Assembly (NCBI RefSeq): GCF_040869045.1
Contig: NC_090322.1
Location: 274,500,662 to 274,564,661, forward strand
Direction of reading: 5' to 3'
From: Eurosta solidaginis
Lineage: Eukaryota > Arthropoda > Insecta > Diptera > Tephritidae
Length of the DNA stretch: 64,000 nt
Of this stretch, positions 45,244 to 55,720 are shown in pieces. The notes under the pieces were generated by a model. That model saw only the letters and a list, made by a program, of their open reading frames with translations, had not been told where the DNA came from and searched no databases. Within the stretch, counting starts at the first letter, position 1. Each line of letters begins with the position of its first letter. The position numbers were made by a program, and so were the translations under genes.

Positions 45244-46575
45244 CACGGTTGCCACACCATGTTTTCATTTGGGACCAAATTTCATCGGAAAAAGGACCAA
45301 ATCTCAGAAAAAAGGACCAAATTTTTGTTAAAATTGATCGAGATACAAGCAATTCGGCTATCCACAAGTGTCGTAGTCGTTGTCAAATATAAAATTTCAG
45401 GATGTTTCCATGGTTTCTTATATATTTTAATAAACATAGCGAATAGGAGACTTTGCCTTACTTCAAGAATTTGTTCCAGCATTATTTTATTAATTGCAAA
45501 GAATGTATAGCGCAGTTAGGTTTTGGTAAGAAACGGCTCAAAAATTAGCGTTTTGGTGTAGCCGAACTATGTGGCAAACTGAGTATATCATAAATGAAAT
45601 CAAGCAATTCTTCCAAGCAGTTTAGGTAATGCTATTTTGATTGATACTTACTTTTCCCCATGAACGTTGAAATTTCATACCAGAGCCCAGAGCCTAAATT
45701 TGTTCAATCGCGATTCGTCCTTCATTTATAAAGTTACCGCGAGAAGTATTCCTGTCTTACTTACGGTTAAAATATTTCTTATGCCAAGCTACATACTTAG
45801 CTTCCAAGTATACTGCGTGCCTTAACACTACAATACTCCTGAAATTCCTTGAACCCATTGAGCTACTTTGAACTGTGTGAGAAAGTTTCAAATATCGACG
45901 TGCTATTTTACCATAAGATTTTCTTGATATATTCCTTCGCGAAATCTCAATATCTCTCGGCACGCCTGAACATAAATTGAATGGCAAGTAAACTAAACAT
46001 AAAACCAATTAGTTTCATTATTTACTTAGTTTTCAATTTAAATTTTAACTTGACGGCCATTGTAATGGCTCCATCAGTGGCAAGCCCTGTTAAATTTCTT
46101 GGAGCCACACGTGCATTTGAAAAAATATTCTTAGCTCAACTAGTGAAAAAAAAATCTTTCACGAAAAGTGTTTGATGACCAATCGAAATATCTGGATATC
46201 TGGATACTAAAACAAGAATTTTTTTCTGACAAGTTCGTGTGATGTGTTTGCTCTTAGATCCAGCACTTTTCTTATTAATGCCTTGCCTAAATTATCTCCT
46301 AGGTGAAATGTCATTGTTCTGCTACATTTTATTGACTGAGTAGTTTTTGTGGTAAGAATTCCATGAAAGTAAATTGAAAACTATATGTGGGTTAATAAAA
46401 GGGTGCCAAATGTTGTGGGCAGAGTTGTGAATTTTAACCTAAGTGAAAAAGAAAAAAAGTACCAAAGTCGTGGCTACTGCCTAAAAAGGGCCAAAAAATT
46501 GAAAAAAGGGACAGCGGACCAAGTGGGGTTGAAAGGGACAATTTTTGGTCCAAATGGACCAAAGTGGTAACAGTG
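45244..46575. mobile_element. Non-autonomous hAT-like element with 8-bp TSD
   Basis: GTTGTGAG lies at 45236-45243 and 46576-46583, a perfect 8 bp target duplication. The ends are CACGGTTGCCAC and, in reverse complement, CACTGTTACCAC. Subterminal TTTGGTCC/GGGACCAAA motifs recur near both ends. This pattern (short TIR with CA...G.TGCCA core, 8 bp TSD) fits hAT elements. The 1332 bp interior has only short, uncharacterised frames (for example 45757-46008, -), so it is presumed non-autonomous. Confidence 0.8.
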
Positions 46576-46690
46576 GTTGTGAGTGATCTCTTTGAGCTTG
46601 ACACTTCGATTCAATGGCCTGACAAGCCTTTGCATCCCCTACGTCTGAAAATCGGTGTGCATCATTTGATTTGACCATTCATCGTGCATG

Positions 46691-47082
46691 TTGTTGCTGT
46701 TGTTGTAGCGATAAAGTTACTCCCCGAAGGCTTTGGGGAGTGTTATCGATGTGATGGTCCTTTGCCGGATACAGATCCGGTACGCTCCGGTAACATAGCT
46801 CCATTAAGGTGCTAGCCCGACCAAACCTTCAGCCCATACCTCCCTCCCCACCCCCAAGTTCCATGAGGGGCTTGGGGTCGCCAGAGCCTCGTCTGTTAGT
46901 GAAACGGGATTCGCCGCTCGAAGGTGAGGTTGACAATTGGGTTTGGAGAAGCTACATATATATTGCGCTGGCAACTTGAAAAGGTTGTGTACACAACCAC
47001 TTGAATATGATATTTTAGTCGCCTCTTACGACAGGCATATATATATATATAGGTATATTCTAACCCCCTAACCCGCTGGAGG
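46691..47082 (-). mobile_element. SINE-like repeat, copy 7 (TSD)
   Basis: The flanks ATTCATCGTGCATG (46677-46690) and ATTCATCGAGCATG (47083-47096) form a 14 bp target duplication with one mismatch. An internal (AT)n expansion at about 47037-47051 replaces the CATACCTACCGC block. Confidence 0.88.
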
Positions 47083-47099
47083 ATTCATCGAGCATGTGT

Positions 47100-47763
47100 G
47101 TTTCTCGTATATAAGAGTGCAACATTTATTGTAGGAAAACGATATTAAAGACAGTGAGGGTGAAAGGCGTCATACCAAGGGATCAGTGATTTGAACCAAG
47201 TTTTCGGGGAGGCTGGTTCTATGCTAGTTATAAAAATATTTAATTTCAGTTTTAAATGAATGGGAATACATATTCAATCTTTATAACCTTTGGGAAGGAC
47301 GTTAGCTACTGTGTGTGAAAAGTCTATGCTCAAAGTGCGCCAGCCTGTCTGAATCTTGACAATAAAATATCTGCTAATACAAGGTTGTAAACGGATAAAT
47401 GCTAGAAATCTAAAAAAACCTACATACCTATGTTTACTATACGATTTTGTGCAAAATATTACTTTTTACCTGGTTAATCCACATGAGCTTTACAAAATAC
47501 GAACATTACTTCGTAAATAAATTGATCGCTTATGTTTTGCTTTTCTTTAACTTCAGCACACAAGTTATATCGTTTTAATTATAAATTGGTAAAGAGACTA
47601 TACAAAAAAATTTACAGATTGAAAAAACTAAATACGCATAAACTATTTTTTCACAACAACGAAAGTAGATATGGCGTAAACGTCAAAACTGCTGTCAAAT
47701 TATTCTGGAGCTGCCATATAATTGTATAACCTTAGAAAATAAAGCGACGCACACATGCAAAGC
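47100..47763. other. Intergenic DNA, nothing assigned
   Basis: One 65-codon + strand frame (47532-47729) is Lys/Tyr-rich and has no recognisable domain; it is not called as a gene. Confidence 0.4.
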
Positions 47764-49398
47764 AACTTGGGAGCCGTGGATTGAATACAAGCGACATTAA
47801 AATTCAACTTCAAGCACGACTAAGAGAACCAATAGAAGCAGAAGGAATTAACGTGGAAGAGTATGTCTTTCCTCTTGATGGCGAGGGGACAACAAAAATT
47901 GAAGAGAAAAATGTAACATCGCAGACAGTTACCAGCACAGACTTGAACGTGATATTGGCTGCAATATCAGCACAAACGTCGACAGTAACATCGAAAATTG
48001 AAGCACAAGAAACACGTATTTCAGAAATGTCGACAGAGATAACATCCAAGATGGAAACTCAACTGAAATCACAGGAGGCACGTATAACATCCAAGATGGA
48101 GGCACAGGAGGCACGCATTTCAGAAATGTCGTCACAAATGTCATCTCAACTGGCTTCGCAAGAGAAACGCATAACATCCAAGATGGAAAAACAACTAGAA
48201 TCGCAGGAGAACCGTATAACAGCGAAGATTGAATCACAGGAGACACGTATCTCAGAAATATCGTCAGAAATAACATCTAAAATTGAAGCACAAGAGGCAC
48301 GTATATCAGAAATGTCGACACAAATTTCAGCACAGGTATCATCGCAGATCTCTGCACAACTAGAATCGCGTATGGAAGAGAAACTCACGCAGTTTCAGGA
48401 AGGGTTCAGTGGTCGACAAGATAAAATGGAGGCCGAGATAGATGCTTTGAAAGATCGGATTCAGGAGTTACAATTGAACCGTCCAATCACTTCAACGTCT
48501 ACTCTGAAGGTAAAATCCCCAACGTTTGATGGTTCTGTTCCATTCCAGGTATTTAAGCTCCAATTTGGGAAGACCGCAACAGTGAACAACTGGAATGCTG
48601 AAGATAAAGTTGCTGCACTGTTCATGGCGTTGAAAGGGCCTGCAGCTGAGATTTTACAAACCATTCCAGAGGGCGAACGGAACTGTTATGAAGCATTGAT
48701 GGGCGCTCTAGAGAGACGATACGGAACTGAGCATAGGAGGCAGATATACTAAATGGAGTTGCTGAACCGCTTCCAGAGGCCTGGTGAAACATTGCAAGAG
48801 TTTGCGTCGGATATTGAAAGGCTAAAGGGTAAAGATTCAGAGCTTTATAAATGGCATACGGGACGTCGAAACAAAGCGAGCTACATACGCAAACCCAAAG
48901 CCAACATTCGCAGAAACGGTGTCACAAGCTCTGATTCAGGAAACAGCGTCGCTTCTGTGTAAGCCAGTTTTCAAAGCACGCCGTGTGGAAGTAGAAAGGC
49001 CAGAGTGGGTAGACGCAATATTGGAGGCGCTGAGAGGATCGCAAATGCGAAGTGAAAAAGTTATCAAATGCTTCAAATGCGGGAAGTCCGGTCACATTGC
49101 ACGTCATTCCGATCTTGGTCCTAATAGTTCCAACTATGTGGGTGGCCGTAAACGTAAAGCTGGAGGAGATGAGCAAGAGCGTGTCGGATGTAAAGAACGA
49201 AAATTTGCCCCGGCTATTGAATGTCCTGTGATATCTGTGTCGGAAATTGGAAGCAGTCTTACCGTCAGAGGGAATGTGGATGGCAAGGAGCGTGTACTGA
49301 CTGTAGATACGGGCGCATCTCATTCCTTGATCCGATCTGACTTGGTCAACAGGAGACTAAAACCGTTACCTGGAGCGAGGTTGTGTACGGTTGGTTGA
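47764..49398 (+). pseudogene. Gypsy element 2: gag and protease, 5' truncated
   Basis: Homology to element 1 starts inside the SAP domain (matching about 17281), so the 5' LTR, leader and gag start are missing. The coiled coil is longer than in element 1 and has many SQETRI(T/S)SKME and EAQEARISEMS units. A stop at 48750-48752 follows the capsid-like part, and a frameshift near 48825 leads to the knuckle (CFKCGKSGHIARHS, final Cys lost) and the protease DTGAS site in one frame (48919-49398). Confidence 0.88.
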
Positions 49399-50082
49399 CC
49401 TTGACATCAAGATCCATATGCAGAGAAGGGTGATGCATTATGAGAACCAAGATGTGCCACTTAACTTCAGTTTTGAAAAAGGGTTCAGCAGTAAGCGAGT
49501 GCTGGTGGAGGAGATTCGACAGACACCAAACGAGCAAAGGTTGATGGATCGAATGGGCCAAATGAAGCGAAATCAAAAGTACCTGCGAGAAAAACACAGG
49601 CATTGACAAACCCTAGTGGACGCACTAAAATGACTGAAAGAATTTTCCGTAAAGAATGCAAGGGTGGTTTCAAGCCAGCGCGTACTACTGTTGTGAAACG
49701 TCAAGACGATACTGATGATGCAAAGTCAATCCGTCAAGATCCAGCTCTGCGAAGTAGTTCTTCATTGGCCAAGCAACAGAGTGCGAGGGAACAATCCAGG
49801 ATAATGAGTAGTAAGATGAAATACAGGTACGACAACAAGAATAATTCGGAAGGTTTCCTGGAGGGAGATTTGGTACTGTTGTACAACCCTCACCGGCGGA
49901 AAGGTGTTCCTTCCAAATTTTGGTGCAGTTGGGAAGGCCCGTACAAAGTTGTAAAAAGGATCAGTGATGCCATCTACCGCATACAAACAATTGGGAAACC
50001 ACGAAATAGAAGGGTGGTTCATTTGGAGAGGCTAGTAGCGGTTAGATCGAGAGATTCGTCTGATCGGGACGATCAGACTTAG
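49399..50082 (+). pseudogene. Gypsy element 2: deleted pol remnant
   Basis: A frame at 49603-50082 joins a piece equal to the region before the RT (TTVVKRQDDTDDAKSIRQ) directly to the integrase C-terminus (IMSSKMKYRYDN, FLEGDLVLLYNPHRRKG, WEGPYKVVKR). The whole RT, RNase H and integrase core, more than 2 kb in element 1, is absent. It is a deletion derivative. Confidence 0.88.
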
Positions 50083-50093
50083 GTGGAGGGCAG

Positions 50094-50686
50094 TGTTACG
50101 GATATTAGCATCACTAAGCTATACCATCACTAAGGCGATGCTAAGGCCATGCTAAGCGGTATTTACGTCAATAATCAAATCATGTATACACATATATAAG
50201 GCAGCCGAGAGATGTCACACACAGATGCATTTACTTATACGCCTATGTGTGTGCGAGAGACTGTAAACTACAAACTCACACACATCTGAGAGACGCTGAA
50301 AAGTAGACAATTGGAAACAAGTAGAAACTATATGAGAACTATAAACACACGAAATAGTTGGTAAGTTCTGGAAATAGAAGAGCCTAGATGTATGCAGCGT
50401 AAACTATAAAAGTGGCGCAAGCGAGTAAGAAGTAATTCAGTTTGAGTTGAGCTATCAATCAGTTTGATTAAGCACGCGATCTGGCGGCCAATAGTAGAGT
50501 TTCATTTGAGCTGTCAATCAGTTTGGTTGTTAAGCAAGCTAGTTGCAAAGTATAAGTGTTATTGTGAAGTACTTTAATAAAGGCCATTTTCCATTATTCA
50601 ATATTGGAGTTATTTATTCAACAGTTTAGTGATTCGAACTTAGCAGAGGATTGCAAATAAGAGGATTTGCAAGTAAATTCGTTACA
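50094..50686 (+). repeat. Gypsy element 2, 3' LTR (593 bp)
   Basis: It begins TGTTACGG and ends CGTTACA. It aligns with the 701 bp LTRs but lacks a central block (the region after ACTACAAACTCACA is replaced and shorter). TATAAAAG (about 50406) and AATAAAGG (about 50577) are kept. It is followed by ATAT, as in element 1. Confidence 0.9.
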
Positions 50687-50929
50687 ATATGAATATAATC
50701 AACTCCGATTATATTATGGATTAATAAGTAGTCGTGCTATAGAAATAAAAAACGCAATAAAAATATGGTTGGGAAAAAATGTGTGTCAATTAAAATTGAT
50801 GCCGCTACTCGGCTTGACCGCTCAATATTAGGCATTAACCTACAGTATATTGAAATTCAAAATTAGTAATAGTTGTAAAAACTCTCGGAATGAGACCATC
50901 GTCACACCCACACACCGGGGACAAAATAA

Positions 50930-51302
50930 AAAGGACGGTATTTGAAACTCTTGAGGAATATGATATTAGGCTGCATCAAGTTTATAGGTATTGAACACAT
51001 CAGGGCGCTAAAAAATTGCTAAAATATGCCTCTCTGTTCACCAGGAGCTCATAAACGCTCACCAAAGCTCGAAACTCAGTACCTTTTTGGATGAGATGGC
51101 TCAAAATATAGTAGCTGTATTTCCCCATCATGAAGTTTCCGAACTTACTAATGTGTTTGCTGAAATTGACAATTTTGAAAGCTTTTATACACGCTTGGCG
51201 GTATATGAAGACATTTTTACTTATTATCGAAATATTCGCTTTACTAACTATGCCAACTTTGCCAGGACCGTGAATGGTGCCATTCCACAACGCCCACCAT
51301 AA
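50930..51302 (+). pseudogene. Uncharacterised coding-like segment
   Basis: From 51012 to 51302 the + strand is open and has strongly protein-like composition (LSVHQELINAHQ, FLDEMAQNIVAVFPHHEVSE, NFESFYTRLAVYEDIFTYYR), ending NGAIPQRPP and a stop. Just upstream in another frame (about 50932-50994) is FETLEEYDIRLHQVYRY. The two pieces are too close for an intron, so a frameshift may separate them. I do not recognise the family. It could be the decayed last exon of a host gene lying between the two LTR elements. Confidence 0.45.
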
Positions 51303-51710
51303 CCATACCATAGTCATATCCATAACCTATAAATATTTGAGTTGGTGATTTTATTAACATTTTGAACACTATCGTTTGCTTTGGATACGTTTTGACTTAG
51401 TGACGTATTATTATCTTTGCAATTCGTTATTCATTTTTTGTATGCCCTTCTTTTTTTAAATTTTCACACATTTTAGGTTAAGGCACCATTAACCTATGCC
51501 AATAGATACGGTTAAGTAAAAATATCCGGAGCCATTTCGCCATCCCGATATCTCGTGGTTACATATATTAAAATCCCTGGATTTCTAGGGATCTCATTTT
51601 GCAAACTTAAATAACTTCAGTAGGCGAATTTTGTCCCTGTTTTTATTTTTGTAAGTATCAATTTCAAGCCACAGGAAATCCTCTTTTCCTGGTAAAGTAT
51701 AGTCTTCCTT

Positions 51711-52087
51711 TGTTATGAATCCACACTCGATAAGTTTTCTTCATTTAAATACCGAACACTGGCAAGATTATTTCGTTTCCTTCTGTTATTTCGTTTACTG
51801 TCATTACAATTTTTGTTCTCAATGTTCTAAAATATTCATGTCAACTCACCACACTTTGCGCTTTGCGTTTCTCCTTCGTACGAGCTCAATTGCTTACTTT
51901 AAAAGTATTTGAATGCCATTGGTGTCGCAACAAGTTAAGAATGAGGACGTGAACTGCGGTGAGTATTTCAGAAAATGTGCCTAATATTCAACGTTGTATT
52001 AATTTATGTATTTCTTCAGAAATAAACGTATGGGAAATCATTAACTAAACAAATTTGAACGTTTCCCGTTGATTTCAGTAGTCCCCT
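51711..52087 (+). repeat. BEL/Pao element, 5' LTR
   Basis: It starts TGTTATGAATCC and matches 59653-60022. It is 7 bp longer because of a duplicated TTTGCGC-type block near 51858, and has about six substitutions. The 3' border (GTAGTCCCCT) is uncertain by a few bases. CCTT before this LTR and CCTT at the end of the 3' LTR may be the target duplication. Confidence 0.85.
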
Positions 52088-52179
52088 AGCTGCGTCGGCA
52101 CATTTTTATTTCGCAGCGCATTCACTGTCAATGAATTTGTATTGGAATGCAGCTGCAGTCAGCAGCCATTTTGTTAAAC

Positions 52180-52556
52180 ACAGTCGCAGCCAGCGACAAA
52201 TGTTAAAGCAAACGTAGCCAGCAGATTTGCATAGCAAACGCATTCGCAGCCAGCGAAGATAATTTTGGTGCCAAACGCAGTCGCAGCCAGCGACGATAAT
52301 TTGCATAGCAAACCCATTCGCAGCCAGCGAAGTAATCTGTGTGCCAAGCCCAGTCGCAGCCAGCGACGTTAACTTGCATAGCGAACGCAGTCGAAGCCAG
52401 CGACGATAATTTGTGGGCCAAACGCAGTCGCAGCCAGCGAAGATAATTGGCATAGCAAACGCAGTCGCAGCCAGCGACGATAATTTGCATAGCAAAAGCA
52501 TTCGCAGCCAGCGAAGATAATTTGTGAGCCAAACGCAGTCGCCGCCAGCGACAAAA
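52180..52556. repeat. Minisatellite, about 37 bp unit, about 10 copies
   Basis: GCAGCCAGCGA recurs near 52185, 52246, 52283, 52320, 52356, 52393, 52430, 52467, 52504 and 52541. Units alternate GATAATTTGCATAGCAAACGC and GATAATTTGTGGGCCAAACGC types. It lies in the leader of the BEL element just inside the 5' LTR. The long - strand frames across it are periodic artefacts. Confidence 0.9.
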
Positions 52557-52559
52557 CTT

Positions 52560-54004
52560 TATTAACACCACCGCATCGAGTGTTGTGTTAAAATTTGCCG
52601 CCGCCAATATTGTACATTTCGTTAACGCCCCTACAAGAACACTGACTATCATATGACTATCATCTGATTGTCAGCAATGTCAACCTAACGATCAGCACTT
52701 CATACAAACTTTCTATCACAAACTTAAGGGGACTTGCGCAAATGTGATGTAAACAACTGTGTACGTGTGAATTTTTGTCTCCTTCTTATACACCCACATG
52801 GCCTACTGATTAAGTATATAGCCGTACTGCTCACTCTAATTCCTTTTCCTGGATCAGTGCTGACACTCTAACTATCAAAAAGTGTCATAAATGATAGTTT
52901 ACTGTAGATATCAGGTTTGACTGTTATACTATCATAAATGACCATTGTTATATTCCGCCAAAAATGAGACAATGCTTTTTGCTTTTTATTTACTTTACTT
53001 CATTACGTTTTTAATTTTGTACGTGATAAAAGCATACGCGTTTCTTATTTGTTTAAAATAAACAGTTTTATAAGAATTCGAGTTCAGAATGTTCAATTTA
53101 AATTCAGAAAAATAACCAAACAACAGAAGAGCGCTTTCCTCATGCGGAAACACATTTAAAAATGATTCACCACTAACCACTATTATATTTCGCGTATCAA
53201 TTTTTTGAGTGCGCCCCATATGTACATTCCGACAGCTTTTGGTATTTTTTAATATTATTTTCGATTTTTTTTTCTTTTAGCATGGAGCTTTGAAATGCTC
53301 TCTTTTTCATTTTTTAAACTTATTTTTTATATGGTTTTCGTCGGTTGAAAATGGAGGAATTTAAAAAATAACAAAACAACCGTGATAATCATTTGATTTT
53401 CATATGACAGTCAGTAGTGACAACATGATTAAATCGGATAAACTGTTCTCGCATACATAAAATTCCGTTTAGAATTATGTATCTGTCTCACATGCATAAT
53501 GGTATCTGCTGTATGTTCTTTTGTTCTGTACCAGGTGTCCGAAGCTTTCCCAGTTTGAGTCTTTTTTCATGATTATAGGCTGTCGTTGGGAACAAGCGGA
53601 CATGCGTGAGGGAACAAAGGAACATACATAAATTTGAGTATCAATGTTTACGTCATCGCAGGATCAGCACTGTCAATTACAAGTGTGAGTGTATTAGTAA
53701 ACCTATCAGCGTTTCTTGTAGGGGCCAACGCAGCCAGCGTATGGTCAAGCATTTGTCGACGCCGTAACATAGAACATCAAATTCTCGTACATACATGAAA
53801 TTACGCCTGTTGAGAACCGCGCAGTCAGCTTTCAAAGCAGATGTCATTATTACATTGGCATAAGAAGTAACACATTTCTCGTTGGACAAGAGGCAAACCT
53901 TTGACTACAAATGTTACTTAGTATTTTATTAGTTGTTTATTTTTTACGATCGTGTTCTTAAGTCTTAACGAAATAGCCTTGCCAGTGAAATATTGCAGTA
54001 AGGT
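52560..54004 (+). other. BEL element leader
   Basis: About 1.4 kb of non-coding sequence separates the minisatellite from the gag start. No recognisable gene was found. A further CGCAGCCAGCG copy occurs at about 53730. Confidence 0.6.
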
Positions 54005-55720
54005 ATGCATCGAACTCCTCCGAGAAGAAGCCCCCGCCTAGCTAACGAAAATATAACACCAATAACATCTGTATCCTCGAGTATGGCTAACAACAGTCAA
54101 ACAACGAATTTGCTTAAGAGTGCCTCATCAACTCCCAGTATATCCGGAGCTACCAAGACAGCCCATCCGATAACCGCCACGTTGGTTAACACCACCACTA
54201 CCACGGTAACCACTGCAGCAGTAACTACCGAAGCAAACCGCACCAACAGCAACACCGCCGTCACTACAGATCAACAGAGGTCAGCCAGTGTACTCACTCC
54301 AATCACCACACATACCGCCGGGTAAGGAAATATGGTAAATCAACAGGTGAGTTTTCTATTAGAAAAATTAAATTCTTTGGAAACCCAACTGCGGGATACT
54401 CAAGCCCAACTAAGGGAATGTAATAACCAGCGCGCAACATATGAAGAAAGTCTGCGCCTTAGCGGCTACTCTGCTATGCCGACGTCGAACGCCACTGTTG
54501 GCAGAGCTCAGAGCAGCGACGTCGCAGTCTTCTTACCAACGCAAAACGGTACACCTAGCAATATCGCTGTTCCAGAATTTTCTGTCGGTAACATGCAAAA
54601 CAGCGTAAGTCCATATTTCTCACACGGGAATGTCTTTGCCAATACTCATAGCCTTCCCCCCATAAGTGCACGTGCGCCTACTTCGCAATATGCAAATAGC
54701 TTTGTAGCTACGTCGTCTGGTCAGACCATAACGACATTAGCGTACCCAAATTCACATGTAAATGGACTTCCGCCAATGCAACTGCCGAACATATCGAATA
54801 GTTACTCAGCGCCACGAAAAGTTCAAGACCTGCCAGAATTTAGTGGCTGCCCCGAGGACTGGCCATTGTTTTCAAACGTTTTTTACCAATGCAGTTTATG
54901 GTTACACAAATCTGGAAAATAACCAACGCTTGTTAAAAAGCCTGAACGGTGAAGCTAGAGAGGTAGTTAAATCTTTGCTCATACACCCGGACAACGTCGG
55001 CGCCGTGATGGATCAACTAAAGATTCGGTTTGTGCGGCCGGAATTGTTAATTCGAAGTCAACTTCGTCAGGTTGGAGAAATCCCTCCAATCTCCGAAGCA
55101 GCCATCGATAAGTTAATACCTTTTGGGTCGAAAACAAAAAACCTCGCTATATTCTTGCAGTGTGTTAATGGATATCAGCACCTTTCAAATCCTTCTCTAC
55201 TAGACGAATTAATCGGCAAGCTTCCAATGAGCAAAAAGATGGATTGGGCAAAATATGCCTCTACAATAAGGCCTTACGCAACCATAGCCGATTTTAGCAA
55301 TTGGCTAACCGAAGTCGCCAATTTAGTTTGTACGTTGCAAGACTGTGAGGACCGTCGTAGTAGAGTGATCTTGCATGCTGTTGAAAACAATAACAAAGTA
55401 AACGTCAAAGTAGAAAAGGATAGGCTCAAATGTACTACCACTTGTGCTATCTGCCGGGGCCAGCATAAGGTTCATACGTGTAAGAAGTTTTTAGAAAGCA
55501 ATGTAGCAAATAGATGGGCAGAGGTTAAACGTCATCATCTATGCTTTTCTTGTTTGAAGAACGGTCATTCAGCTCGCGAATGTCGTAATCGCGTAATGTG
55601 CGCTGCAAATGGATGCAAAGATGGCACAACAAATTACTGCATGGATTCGATCAGAACTCTACGTCCACGGAACCAGGTAAGCGCGTTGAAGGTGAGTCTA
55701 ACCCCATTCCACCCGTATTA
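54005..55720 (+). pseudogene. BEL/Pao gag
   Basis: From ATG 54005 the frame gives RTPPRRSPRLANENIT and a Ser/Thr-rich part, and meets an in-frame TAA (54323-54325). It resumes with a coiled coil (SFLLEKLNSLETQLRDTQAQ) and a capsid-like part (PEFSGCPEDWPLF). A frameshift near 54885 moves to LENNQRLLKSLNGEAREVVK and a Cys/His array (CAICRGQHKVHTC, LCFSCLKNGHSAREC). This is the standard order for BEL/Pao Gag. Confidence 0.88.

Noticed and set aside
52180..52556. CRISPR-like spacing of repeats
   Set aside because: The units are contiguous and the intervening sequence is also repeated; the genome is eukaryotic. It is a minisatellite.
52106..52652. Long - strand frames with repeated RWLRLRLA-type peptides
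   Set aside because: They result from the 37 bp minisatellite, whose period is not a multiple of three; several overlapping frames show the same pattern.
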